Shown here one piece after another: positions 1 through 6,354 of a stretch of 9,800 nt of DNA (the first letter of the stretch is position 1; each line of letters begins with the position of its first letter). This DNA is from Bacteroidota bacterium (GTDB lineage: Bacteria > Bacteroidota > Rhodothermia > Balneolales > Balneolaceae), in the NCBI GenBank assembly GCA_024635465.1, contig JAGXIS010000055.1:1-9800 (forward strand), read 5' to 3'. Under the pieces are notes generated by a model that saw only the letters and a program-made list of their open reading frames with translations, ran no database searches and was not told where the DNA came from. The position numbers and the translations under genes are program-made.

Positions 1-1
1 C

Positions 2-562
2 GACCAGGTGGCAGCCGCCGGTTACATCGCCATAGCTCCTGATCTTCTTTCTGAATTTGATGAAGATCACTCCCGCACTTCCGATTTTGCTACGTCAGAT
101 GACGCTCGGGATGCACTTTACCAGCTGGACCCGGATCGGATTACCGCTGATCTAAAAGCCGTACAGCAATATATCACATCCATTCCTTCATCAAACGGAA
201 ATGTGGTGGTTGCAGGTTTCTGCTGGGGTGGTTCGCAAAGTTTTCGATTTGCCACAAATGCTGAGGGTCTCTCTGCTGCACTGGTTTTTTATGGCAGTGC
301 CCCTACAGATGAAGACCGTTTTCAGGAAATTGAGACTCCCGTTTATGGTTTTTATGGCGGCAACGATCAGCGTATTAATGCAACCATTACCGAAACAGAA
401 GATCTCATGGCAAAACATGATAAATTTTTTGAATACAACATTTATGATGGGGCCGGTCACGGTTACATGCGAAGCGGTGATGATCCGGAAGGTTCAGAAG
501 AAAATGTGACAGCAAGAAATCAGTCTTGGGAGTGGATCAAGGAAATCCTTGAAACTTTATAA
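2..562 (+). CDS. Dienelactone hydrolase family protein, 5' end outside window
   Basis: The frame is open from the first full codon at base 2, so the true start lies upstream; the GTG at base 8 is an internal valine. About 186 residues are visible, against roughly 240-290 for the family. The Cys-Asp-His triad of dienelactone hydrolases can be seen, numbered from that valine: Cys72 in the nucleophile elbow GFCWGG, Asp120 in GGNDQR and His151 in GAGHGYMR. Family members cleave cyclic esters such as dienelactones, but many are general cytoplasmic or secreted esterases, so the substrate is unknown. Any signal peptide would be in the missing part. The gene ends with TAA and faces the minus-strand genes that follow; no terminator hairpin is visible in the 39 bases before the next feature. 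Family assignment is firm, specific function is not. Confidence 0.92.
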   Translation, partial: DQVAAAGYIAIAPDLLSEFDEDHSRTSDFATSDDARDALYQLDPDRITADLKAVQQYITSIPSSNGNVVVAGFCWGGSQSFRFATNAEGLSAALVFYGSAPTDEDRFQEIETPVYGFYGGNDQRINATITETEDLMAKHDKFFEYNIYDGAGHGYMRSGDDPEGSEENVTARNQSWEWIKEILETL

Positions 563-601
563 GATTTGAAGTGCGTTTTTATTCTTTCGAGTTCTTTTGA
601 C

Positions 602-721
602 TTACATCCATTTTTTTTCGGTAAAACCATACCGGTGCATGATGCCGAAAGTTACTATTAAACCGATAAGAGAGGCGATCATATCATAAGGGTCATAGAC
701 ATTATTTCCGCCAAGGTTATA
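602..721 (-). pseudogene. C-terminal remnant of a small membrane protein (possibly VanZ-like)
   Basis: Read on the minus strand, this stretch encodes 39 residues between an in-frame TGA (722-724) and a TAA. It reads like the end of a real membrane protein: a GGNN..YDPYDMIASLIG segment, a hydrophobic helix (LIGLIVTFGIM), then a basic polar tail ending KKW-Met. An Asp-x-x-Asp pair followed by a small-residue helix resembles the last helix of VanZ-like and similar short Bacteroidota membrane proteins. That family link is from memory and tentative. No start codon precedes the conserved part, and the frame opens only 8 bases after the stop codon of the upstream alpha/beta hydrolase gene. The 5' part of the original gene is not visible between that hydrolase and the regulator either. 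Most likely a deletion or insertion left only the tail. Confidence 0.6.
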
Positions 722-728
722 TCAATTC

Positions 729-1547
729 TCATTCACTCCATTCTCCGGATAAAAACTGAGTAACGACATTCGTAAATGGTTCGGCCCACAATGGGACGCC
801 ATCAAATCCACGATGAGAAAAATTGGGCACGATCCATAAATAACTATTCGGAATGGATTTATACGAAGTAACGGCTATGTCAACGGGAAAGAAAGGATCC
901 CTATCACCGTGTATGATTAAGGTTGGAGCCTTAATTGTGGCGAGATAAGGTGGTGTGAAGTTCATATCATCATAAGAGGTCGTTACACTCTTCCATTGAG
1001 TTATGATGTTTCTAATCTGAGGTTCACCACCTGCATGATCTTGTTTCAATCTATTCATCCAATCATCATGAATATCATCAAAGTTTATGGATTTTAGTAT
1101 CTCTCTTGCAGCTTCCGGGAAAAAAGATGTGGAACCTATTAACACCATAGCTTCTACTCTTGTTGTATCCATCGTAGCCATATGAGTAAGTGCCATCCCA
1201 CCTGAGCTAAAACCAATACCTATAAAGGTATCGATCTGAAGGGTATCCATTAATCCGTAAATATCTTTGGCTGATTCTTTATGAGTAAAAATATTTGTGG
1301 GATTTGTGGATCTGCCATGCCCTCTTATATCTACCAGTATCACCTGGAATTTCTCAGAAAAATCATCTATAAACTGATCCCACATTGTATGATTCAAAGT
1401 GAATCCATGTATCATTACTAGTGGCTCACCGTCACCATGAACTTCATAATAAATTTCAACTCCGTTTACATCTGCAAAATTACCTTCCTGCGCATGGGTT
1501 TGAGTGTAAACCGAAAGGGCTAAAAAAAGTAGAATTAGTTTTTTCAT
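729..1547 (-). CDS. Secreted alpha/beta hydrolase
   Basis: The 272-residue product is an alpha/beta-hydrolase fold protein. It begins with a signal peptide (basic MKK, hydrophobic core, likely cleavage after THA near residue 19), and no lipobox cysteine is present, so export to the periplasm is expected. The oxyanion region is MIHGFT (45-50). The nucleophile elbow GFSSG places Ser114 in a G-x-S-x-G motif, the acid is Asp217 in HGDRDP, and the base is His245 in NFSHRG. Length and triad are complete, so it should be active, but the substrate cannot be read from sequence; esters, lactones or epoxides are all possible. The ATG has no purine-rich ribosome binding site, which is common in this phylum. 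The AraC-type gene lies 201 bases upstream on the same strand and could regulate it, which is inference from position only. Confidence 0.9.
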   Translation of the reverse strand: MKKLILLFLALSVYTQTHAQEGNFADVNGVEIYYEVHGDGEPLVMIHGFTLNHTMWDQFIDDFSEKFQVILVDIRGHGRSTNPTNIFTHKESAKDIYGLMDTLQIDTFIGIGFSSGGMALTHMATMDTTRVEAMVLIGSTSFFPEAAREILKSINFDDIHDDWMNRLKQDHAGGEPQIRNIITQWKSVTTSYDDMNFTPPYLATIKAPTLIIHGDRDPFFPVDIAVTSYKSIPNSYLWIVPNFSHRGFDGVPLWAEPFTNVVTQFLSGEWSE

Positions 1548-1716
1548 TATTTTGGGATTTTTTTAATAAGATTGAATGAGCAACTGAGTTCTGTGATCGT
1601 ATTGTTTTCCAGCATATGGCCACACCTTTTATTTAAATACTATATCGAATTGGACAGAATACTTTATTGAGTTCTATCAGCTAATCGAATCTAATAATTA
1701 GGCAGGCTCGGGGCTT

Positions 1717-1733
1717 TTCTGAAAAGTTCAGAA
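1717..1733. repeat. Perfect 7-3-7 inverted repeat after the AraC gene
   Basis: The sequence TTCTGAA-AAG-TTCAGAA is a perfect inverted repeat 16 bases beyond the stop codon of the AraC-type gene and upstream of the hydrolase gene. On the minus strand it is followed by AAAGCCCC, not a T-run, so it is not a standard intrinsic terminator. A close relative (TCTGAA-AA-TTCAGA) spans the stop codon of the CPBP gene. It could be an operator, a weak terminator or chance. Confidence 0.35.
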
Positions 1734-1748
1734 TCTTTTCTAATTGGT

Positions 1749-2609
1749 TCAGTGTTTTAGAAAGTCTGAAGGAGAGGTATTAAATTTATTCTTAAAAACC
1801 CTGCTGAAGTGAGATACATTCTTAAATCCACACTCGAATGCTACCTCGCTAATCGATTTGTCCGTGGTTTCCAACAAAATTTTTGCTCTTTCCAGTCTCC
1901 GACTAGAAATCCACTTTCCCGGAGAGGTCTTATAGTATTTTTTAAAGTCTCTTTTAAAGGAGGACAAACTTCGATTTGCCATGTTGGCAAAATCCCGGAT
2001 TTTTAAGTCATACATGTAATTCTCTTCCATGATTTCCCAGATAGGAGTCTGGTAGCGATCCACAATTTTCAGGATATATGCAAGTATGTGTTTATTCTCA
2101 GGATGGGAGAATATATTAAAAAGAAGTTCTTTAAATTTATTCTCGAGGACACTCCCCGGCAGTGGCTTATCATTCCCAAAATAGGGTAGGAAACTTTTAT
2201 AACAACTTCGGATTTGATTATCAATTACAAAACTTTCCATAACCTCTTGATTGGGTTCTGGCAGATCATTCAAAGACAAATGCGATCTAAACTCATCAAA
2301 AATTGACCTGAGATAATCTTCCTTCAGGTAAAAGACCAATACATCCCACCCATCATAATCAGCCGGTAACTCCTGCAAAAAAGCACATTTTTTTAATAGT
2401 GCACCTTTCTTGGGACTGTATTCCCAACTTTGATTTCCATGACTTTGAATCCTTTTCCCACTCAGAGTAAAATTGATCTGCATATGTTTTGAGTACAATT
2501 GCAGTATTTTATTCCGCTGTGGACAACTATAGTATAAAAACAGGGTGTCTTTCACAGAAATCTGCGGAAAGAGATTTGGGTTTGCCTTTTGTAATTCATA
2601 AACATCCAT
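1749..2609 (-). CDS. AraC-family transcriptional regulator
   Basis: The product of 286 residues has an N-terminal sensing half (about 1-180, with a beta-rich stretch around INFTLSGKRI that resembles the cupin-like ligand or partner domain of ExsA-type regulators). The C-terminal AraC DNA-binding domain has two helix-turn-helix units: the first around 204-225 (IRDFANMANRSLSSFKRDF), the second around 252-274 (ISEVAFECGFKNVSHFSRVF). It ends with the usual N-T-S-P-S-D-F closure. I chose the ATG at 2609 because it has GGAG five bases upstream; a longer frame starts at TTG 2630 but would add only seven residues and has no such site. The gene is complete. The nearest downstream co-directional gene is the secreted hydrolase, a possible target. 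The ligand or signal is unknown. Confidence 0.93.
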   Translation of the reverse strand: MDVYELQKANPNLFPQISVKDTLFLYYSCPQRNKILQLYSKHMQINFTLSGKRIQSHGNQSWEYSPKKGALLKKCAFLQELPADYDGWDVLVFYLKEDYLRSIFDEFRSHLSLNDLPEPNQEVMESFVIDNQIRSCYKSFLPYFGNDKPLPGSVLENKFKELLFNIFSHPENKHILAYILKIVDRYQTPIWEIMEENYMYDLKIRDFANMANRSLSSFKRDFKKYYKTSPGKWISSRRLERAKILLETTDKSISEVAFECGFKNVSHFSRVFKNKFNTSPSDFLKH

Positions 2610-2614
2610 AGACT

Positions 2615-2618
2615 CTCC
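2615..2618 (-). promoter_or_regulatory. Ribosome binding site (GGAG) fixing the AraC gene start
   Basis: GGAG within GGAGAG lies five bases before the ATG at 2609 on the minus strand. It favours this ATG over the in-frame TTG at 2630. Purine-rich sites are otherwise scarce ahead of genes in this window. Confidence 0.6.
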
Positions 2619-2842
2619 AGGGCTGATCAAAATGGTATAAAACCAATACTGATTTTGTAGGTATCCTCCATTTTGTTTCTAAATAGCATGATTAAAATGA
2701 AGAAATCGGAATTAATTTCAAAGTAGGTGAATTTCGAAACTCTTCATTTCTAAGATTATTTATAAAAAGGTTTCCAGGAATGGATTTGAAAGTGCTACGG
2801 AATGAAATGACACCTCCCACTTAATGCAAACTTATCCCACAC

Positions 2843-2867
2843 GTAATGCTGTGATTTAGCATGTTAC
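2843..2867. repeat. Imperfect inverted repeat downstream of the methyltransferase gene
   Basis: GTAATGCT is followed by a 7-base loop and AGCAT-G-TTAC, giving an 8-bp stem with one bulged G. It lies 28 bases beyond the methyltransferase stop. On the minus strand the T-run comes before the hairpin, not after, so it does not fit an intrinsic terminator for that gene. No function is assigned. Confidence 0.35.
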
Positions 2868-2894
2868 AAAAAAAGGGCAATTGAGCTAATGTAA

Positions 2895-3542
2895 TCACAC
2901 TTTTTTTACGAGTAAGCAGGAATCTGTAATGTTTAATATTGTGTCATCCATGGCCATTTTCTGGTAAGATTTTGTATCCGCTCTTACTTTTTCAAAATTA
3001 TACTTTTCTAAAAGAGCAGTTAATTCATCCGGCTCATACAGAATAAAATTCTGTTTGGTGAAGGCAAGATGCTCCACCGAATGGCGTGGGCGATAGCCTA
3101 TGAGAAACAGTCCGCCGGGTTTGAGTACCCGGTGAATTTCTTTTAGGTGAACTTCAGGCGGATCCAAAAAATAGATGACGTTTAGGGCTACCACCAGGTC
3201 GAATCGTTTATCCGAAAAGGGCAGGTCAGTGGTGTCTTTACAATACAGACCAAGTTTCTTAGAGGTGATCAGATCCTCATTATTGGCTTTGGCTTCCTCA
3301 CACATATCAATCGAATAATCAACGCCTGTAACTGATAACCGAGGCTGAAGCCTGAAATATTCAGGAAAGTGTATACCATTGCCGAAGCCTATTTCCAGTA
3401 CCTTGTCATCTTTCTGAAGGTTTATGGATTCAAAAGCCAGCTGATAGAGCGTATGATTTGATTCGTTTAGAACCTTGGCTACTTCCTTTCCTGCTTCTCC
3501 GGTTGGTTTTTTCAGTTGTAATGAAAGTTCAATTGGATCCAT
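2895..3542 (-). CDS. Class I SAM-dependent methyltransferase
   Basis: The 215-residue product has the Rossmann-type methyltransferase core. Motif I is VLEIGFGNG (48-56), which binds S-adenosylmethionine. The acidic residue that holds the ribose is Asp75 in GVDYS. The DLPFSDKRFDLVVALNVIYF stretch (106-125) carries motifs II-III, and RVLKPGG (138-144) is the usual post-motif loop of the methyltransferase-11 (UbiE-like) group. The acceptor is unknown; small-molecule methylation is the usual role of this group. I prefer the ATG at 3542; an in-frame GTG at 3557 would add five residues (VYNPL) that are not part of the fold, and neither has a ribosome binding site. It is divergent from the outer-membrane protein gene and shares its upstream region, including a 6-5-6 inverted repeat. 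The gene is complete. Confidence 0.9.
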   Translation of the reverse strand: MDPIELSLQLKKPTGEAGKEVAKVLNESNHTLYQLAFESINLQKDDKVLEIGFGNGIHFPEYFRLQPRLSVTGVDYSIDMCEEAKANNEDLITSKKLGLYCKDTTDLPFSDKRFDLVVALNVIYFLDPPEVHLKEIHRVLKPGGLFLIGYRPRHSVEHLAFTKQNFILYEPDELTALLEKYNFEKVRADTKSYQKMAMDDTILNITDSCLLVKKV

Positions 3543-3570
3543 GAGTGGATTATACACAAAAAATAAAGAA

Positions 3571-3587
3571 ATATGTACGGAACATAT
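3571..3587. promoter_or_regulatory. Candidate operator in the divergent promoter region
   Basis: ATATGT-ACGGA-ACATAT is a perfect 6-5-6 inverted repeat between the divergently transcribed methyltransferase and outer-membrane protein genes, 28 bp from the methyltransferase ATG. Its position would let a dimeric regulator act on one or both genes. The arms are AT-rich, so chance cannot be excluded. Confidence 0.35.
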
Positions 3588-3653
3588 CTTCCCATTGAAT
3601 CTTTAACAGGCATAGAATCAATGAGAAAATGATAATCAAACAGAGATAACACA

Positions 3654-4253
3654 ATGAAAAAATTAATGATACTAGGCATACTTTTTATAGCAACGAGTAT
3701 GTTTACAGCAAGTGCACAAACGGCTGCAGATCGCGCCGCAATTCAAAACACCTTCGGTTTTGGCCCGAAACTCGGCTTTTATAAAGCCCAGGATGCCGAT
3801 GAAGGAAGTTTTTACGGAGGCCTTCAGGCACGTTTCAGATTAGGAGCTATTGTAGGCATTGAAACCTCCATCGAATATAGTGAAGGACAAAAATACGGTA
3901 TCGGAGACCAAACGGTTACAACCAGTATTCTTCCGCTTACTGCGTCTTTACTGCTTTTTATGCCGGTAAATCAATACTTTAGTCCCTATGCTGTAGCCGG
4001 TGTTGGTGCTTACTATACAAGTTATGAGCTTTCCGGTATCGCCGAGGATCTTGGATTTGATTTTGATGACGATAGCAACTTTAATCTGGGTTATCACTTA
4101 GGTTTCGGAACGGAAATCCCCATCACTTCAAATGTAGCCCTAAGTGCAGACTATCGGTACCTTTTCCTGAACCCTAATACGAATGAAGAGTCGTTCGACG
4201 GTGCGGATTTCAACGGAAACGTCATTACCGCAGGATTGATGTTTTATTTCTAA
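3654..4253 (+). CDS. Outer-membrane beta-barrel protein (OmpA-barrel/PF13505-like)
   Basis: The 199-residue product starts with a clear signal peptide (MKK, hydrophobic core, cleavage after ASA near residue 21). The rest is built of alternating hydrophobic-polar strands of about ten residues with aromatic girdle residues: GPKLGFY, YGGLQARFRLGAIVGIETS, YFSPYAVAGVGAYY, LGYHLGFGTEIPI, NVALSADYRYLFL and a final VITAGLMFYF. The terminal Phe is the usual signal for insertion by the BAM complex. The size fits an eight-stranded barrel. An acidic patch (FDFDDDSN, about 134-141) probably lies in an external loop and could bind cations, which is inference. It is a stand-alone transcription unit: divergent from the methyltransferase and ended by a strong terminator. 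The role (structural, porin-like or adhesive) is unknown. Confidence 0.88.
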   Translation: MKKLMILGILFIATSMFTASAQTAADRAAIQNTFGFGPKLGFYKAQDADEGSFYGGLQARFRLGAIVGIETSIEYSEGQKYGIGDQTVTTSILPLTASLLLFMPVNQYFSPYAVAGVGAYYTSYELSGIAEDLGFDFDDDSNFNLGYHLGFGTEIPITSNVALSADYRYLFLNPNTNEESFDGADFNGNVITAGLMFYF

Positions 4254-4292
4254 GCTTGAAACCAGGGTACAGATTTAATAAATAAATGAATC

Positions 4293-4324
4293 TCCCCTCC
4301 CTCAAAAAGGAGGGGATTTTTTTT
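4293..4324 (+). terminator. Rho-independent terminator of the outer-membrane protein gene
   Basis: An 8-bp GC-rich stem (TCCCCTCC paired with GGAGGGGA) around an 8-base loop is followed directly by eight T residues. It begins 39 bases after the stop codon of the barrel protein gene. This is the clearest terminator in the window. Confidence 0.93.
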
Positions 4325-4497
4325 ACTCCTCAAAAAATTTGGGCGGGCATAGTTGCAGTTTCACCGAAAATAATCCTTAAATGGTACCCCCCTTTCCGGC
4401 ATTAATGAAATAGCTTTTGTGAAGGTGTATATCTTTTATCCTTATTCTTGGAATACACATGAATTTGAATATACTGTACTTACAGATCAGTTTCTGC

Positions 4498-4515
4498 TCT
4501 GAAAATTCAGAATTG
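4498..4515. repeat. Inverted repeat over the CPBP stop codon, with one copy of a flanking 10-bp direct repeat
   Basis: TCTGAA-AA-TTCAGA (4498-4511) spans the TGA of the CPBP gene, and TTCAGAATTG (4506-4515) recurs exactly at 5383-5392, just upstream of the same gene. The inverted repeat differs by one base from the one at 1717-1733. Significance is uncertain because the region is AT-rich. Confidence 0.35.
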
Positions 4516-5367
4516 ATGTAGATGGGAATGGCTGAACTTTTTTTTAATAAGCAAAAATAAAATGGCTGCCATTATAATGGCACCCATTAGAAATGATATA
4601 AGTCCCGGATTATAATTTACAGGCCAATTCGTATCAAAAACCGGTATGAACATTGCATTTTCTAAACCATCTAAACCTGAAATAGAATGTAACATTATAT
4701 TCGATATAACATGAGCACCTATAGCTGTCCATAATGATCCTGTTAAAATAAAGGCATAACTAAATACAAGAGAACCCGTTGCGGTAGTTAATACCATCAT
4801 CAGTCCATCTATTGTTAAACCCATAACCAGGAGATGAGATAATCCAAATGGCAATGCCATAATCCATACAGCTTTTCTCCATCCCAATAGTTGGCTTAGT
4901 ATGATTAAAGGATATCCACGAAATGTTAATTCTTCTAAAAGACTCGACCAAAAAAATGCGTGCGAATCTGTCAGAACTTCCACACCTTTTAAAGAACCTT
5001 CTTCGAAATGGAATGGAACAAAACTATAAAGAATTAATCCCATTAGGGTAAACGTTAACAACCCTATAACCACTCCTACAATAAAATTGATGCCTGATTT
5101 TGCGTTTAGTTTTAATCCTAATGCTTCTTTCTGAATTTTACTTTTTTCTAGAAGCTTAATCGTACTGACAAGCATAATTATAGTAGCAATCACAGCGGAA
5201 ACTATGCGTACAAAGTGCGATATCAATGTTTGATTAGGAAATGTTATTTGGACAAAAAAATAGATTAGCCAGGCACCCAAAAATAGCAGAATAAATAAAA
5301 GCATTGAGCGGACACTCAACTTGAAACCCTCTTTCTGTAAAAAATAATTTTGCAATTGATGCGACAT
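4507..5367 (-). CDS. CPBP-family intramembrane metalloprotease
   Basis: The 286-residue integral membrane protein has about eight hydrophobic segments and all three CPBP (Abi/Rce1-like) motifs. These are EELTFR with Glu145, Glu146 and Arg150; FGLSH with Phe174 and His178; and HVISN with His219 and Asn223. In this family the Glu and His residues form the metal-dependent active site in the membrane. Eukaryotic relatives cleave prenylated CAAX proteins; bacterial ones serve in bacteriocin self-immunity or processing, or have no known role. Nothing next to it suggests a bacteriocin. The ATG lacks a ribosome binding site. A 10-bp direct repeat flanks the gene at its stop codon and just before its start. 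The gene is complete and probably monocistronic. Family is firm, substrate unknown. Confidence 0.92.
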   Translation of the reverse strand: MSHQLQNYFLQKEGFKLSVRSMLLFILLFLGAWLIYFFVQITFPNQTLISHFVRIVSAVIATIIMLVSTIKLLEKSKIQKEALGLKLNAKSGINFIVGVVIGLLTFTLMGLILYSFVPFHFEEGSLKGVEVLTDSHAFFWSSLLEELTFRGYPLIILSQLLGWRKAVWIMALPFGLSHLLVMGLTIDGLMMVLTTATGSLVFSYAFILTGSLWTAIGAHVISNIMLHSISGLDGLENAMFIPVFDTNWPVNYNPGLISFLMGAIIMAAILFLLIKKKFSHSHLHQF

Positions 5368-5377
5368 AGTAATTAGG

Positions 5378-5392
5378 AATTCTTCAGAATTG
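5378..5392. repeat. Inverted repeat before the CPBP start, with second copy of the 10-bp direct repeat
   Basis: AATTCT-TC-AGAATT (5378-5391) lies 10 bases upstream of the CPBP start codon. It contains TTCAGAATTG (5383-5392), which is identical to 4506-4515 at the other end of the gene. It could be an operator or a recombination trace; both are speculative. Confidence 0.3.
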
Positions 5393-5470
5393 GAGGTTTA
5401 ATCATAGTAACTCGGCAGTAAATGCTTGTTAAGGAGCCTTCTTTTTGGTGAAAAAAAATATGACAAATGA

Positions 5471-5671
5471 TTAATCCCTAATCCTTGGAAGTACATGGTT
5501 TTTGATAACCTGATATTGGAGTTCAATGACTGCTGTATTAAAGTCATGGCCGGATTCCGGTACTACAAAGTATTTTTTTTCAGGTGCACTGATTTGCTCA
5601 AAATAATCCTTCGTTATTGTTTGTAGCAGAAATCGTATTCGTCGGGACACAGAAAAGCCAAGGGATCCGAT
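5471..5671 (-). pseudogene. Frameshifted C-terminal remnant of an alpha/beta hydrolase
   Basis: Most of the 304-base gap between the CPBP and DUF1697 genes is filled by this remnant. From about 5623 down to a TAA at 5471 the minus strand encodes QTITKDYFEQISAPEKKYF, then VVPESGHDFN and about 20 more residues ending VLPRIRD. This is the end of an alpha/beta hydrolase: a conserved D-Y-F-x-x-I-x-A-P-x-K strand and helix, then Ser-Gly-His with the catalytic histidine. Just upstream, a different frame (about 5617-5664) reads PLAFLCPDEYDFCYKQ, and DEYDF looks like the catalytic-acid loop, so a frameshift near 5615-5625 separates the two. No start codon or nucleophile region is present, and the segment begins right after the DUF1697 stop codon. 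From 5393 to 5470 I see nothing coding. Confidence 0.72.
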
Positions 5672-6211
5672 TTACTTTTTAGCAGCAAGAAGTATTTTTT
5701 TTAACGTATGGAAAAACCTTGTGGTGTTTCTTGCGGGGATCAAATCATCAGGGAATTTTCCGGACGGAGGCCGACCGTTGATAATATGCCATATCACAAA
5801 TGCTTCGTACCGGTTAACTGCCACAAGATCCATATCATTCTTCGATGATTGTATCGGTAAATCGAGTTTGTCGTTTAACGGGTCATCAGTGAACATGACA
5901 CAAAATCGGTTATCATCTGTCTTTTTAATATCCTTAAACGGATCTTGATCTAATATAGCCTGGACTTCATTTACAGTTCGCAGTAAAACAGGTACTTCAT
6001 AACCAAGTGAACTAAATAAATGTGGCTCAATTTTCCCCATCAAAAGCTGACGATCGTTTTCACTTGTATCGAAGAATATATTCCCGCTGCTAATGTAAGA
6101 GCTGACATTGGCAAACCCCAGCTCTTCGAATAGTTGTCGGAGTCGGTCCATTTTGACTCTGTGGCCTCCTACATTAATTCCGCGAAGTAAAGCTATATAT
6201 CTATCTGCCAT
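5672..6211 (-). CDS. DUF1697 family protein
   Basis: The 179-residue product matches the DUF1697 (PF08002) family in length and in its landmarks: an N-terminal ALLRGINVGG motif (8-17), YISSGNIFF (39-47) and a C-terminal ARNTTRFFHTLKKIL stretch. The fold is known to be alpha/beta, but no biochemical role is established for the family. No signal peptide or membrane segment is present, so it is cytoplasmic. The ATG at 6211 follows an A-rich stretch with repeated AAAGAAT and no purine-rich binding site. Its stop codon directly abuts the alpha/beta-hydrolase remnant, which continues in the same frame after the TAA. It lies 143 bases downstream of the broken metal ATPase with no visible shared function. 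Confidence 0.9.
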   Translation of the reverse strand: MADRYIALLRGINVGGHRVKMDRLRQLFEELGFANVSSYISSGNIFFDTSENDRQLLMGKIEPHLFSSLGYEVPVLLRTVNEVQAILDQDPFKDIKKTDDNRFCVMFTDDPLNDKLDLPIQSSKNDMDLVAVNRYEAFVIWHIINGRPPSGKFPDDLIPARNTTRFFHTLKKILLAAKK

Positions 6212-6354
6212 ATTCTTTTTTATTCTTTTGGATTCTTTTTATCTGCATTCTTGTTTTGGATGACACTAATTTGGGAGAGTTAACACCAGACAATCTTAAT
6301 TAAAATTCCAGTTTACTATTTGACTACAACAAAACACAGATCAATTTATATAAA

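Noticed and set aside
3543..3557. GTG 3557 as the methyltransferase start
   Set aside because: It adds only five residues outside the conserved fold; the ATG at 3542 is simpler. Neither has a ribosome binding site, so this is a preference and not proof.
4325..4506. Open frame of about 40 codons between the terminator and the CPBP gene
   Set aside because: It has no start with a binding site and no recognisable protein pattern, unlike the two remnants reported.
602..6211. Integron gene-cassette array as explanation for the mixed accessory genes
   Set aside because: No attC-like sites were recognised between genes, gene directions differ and no integrase is present.
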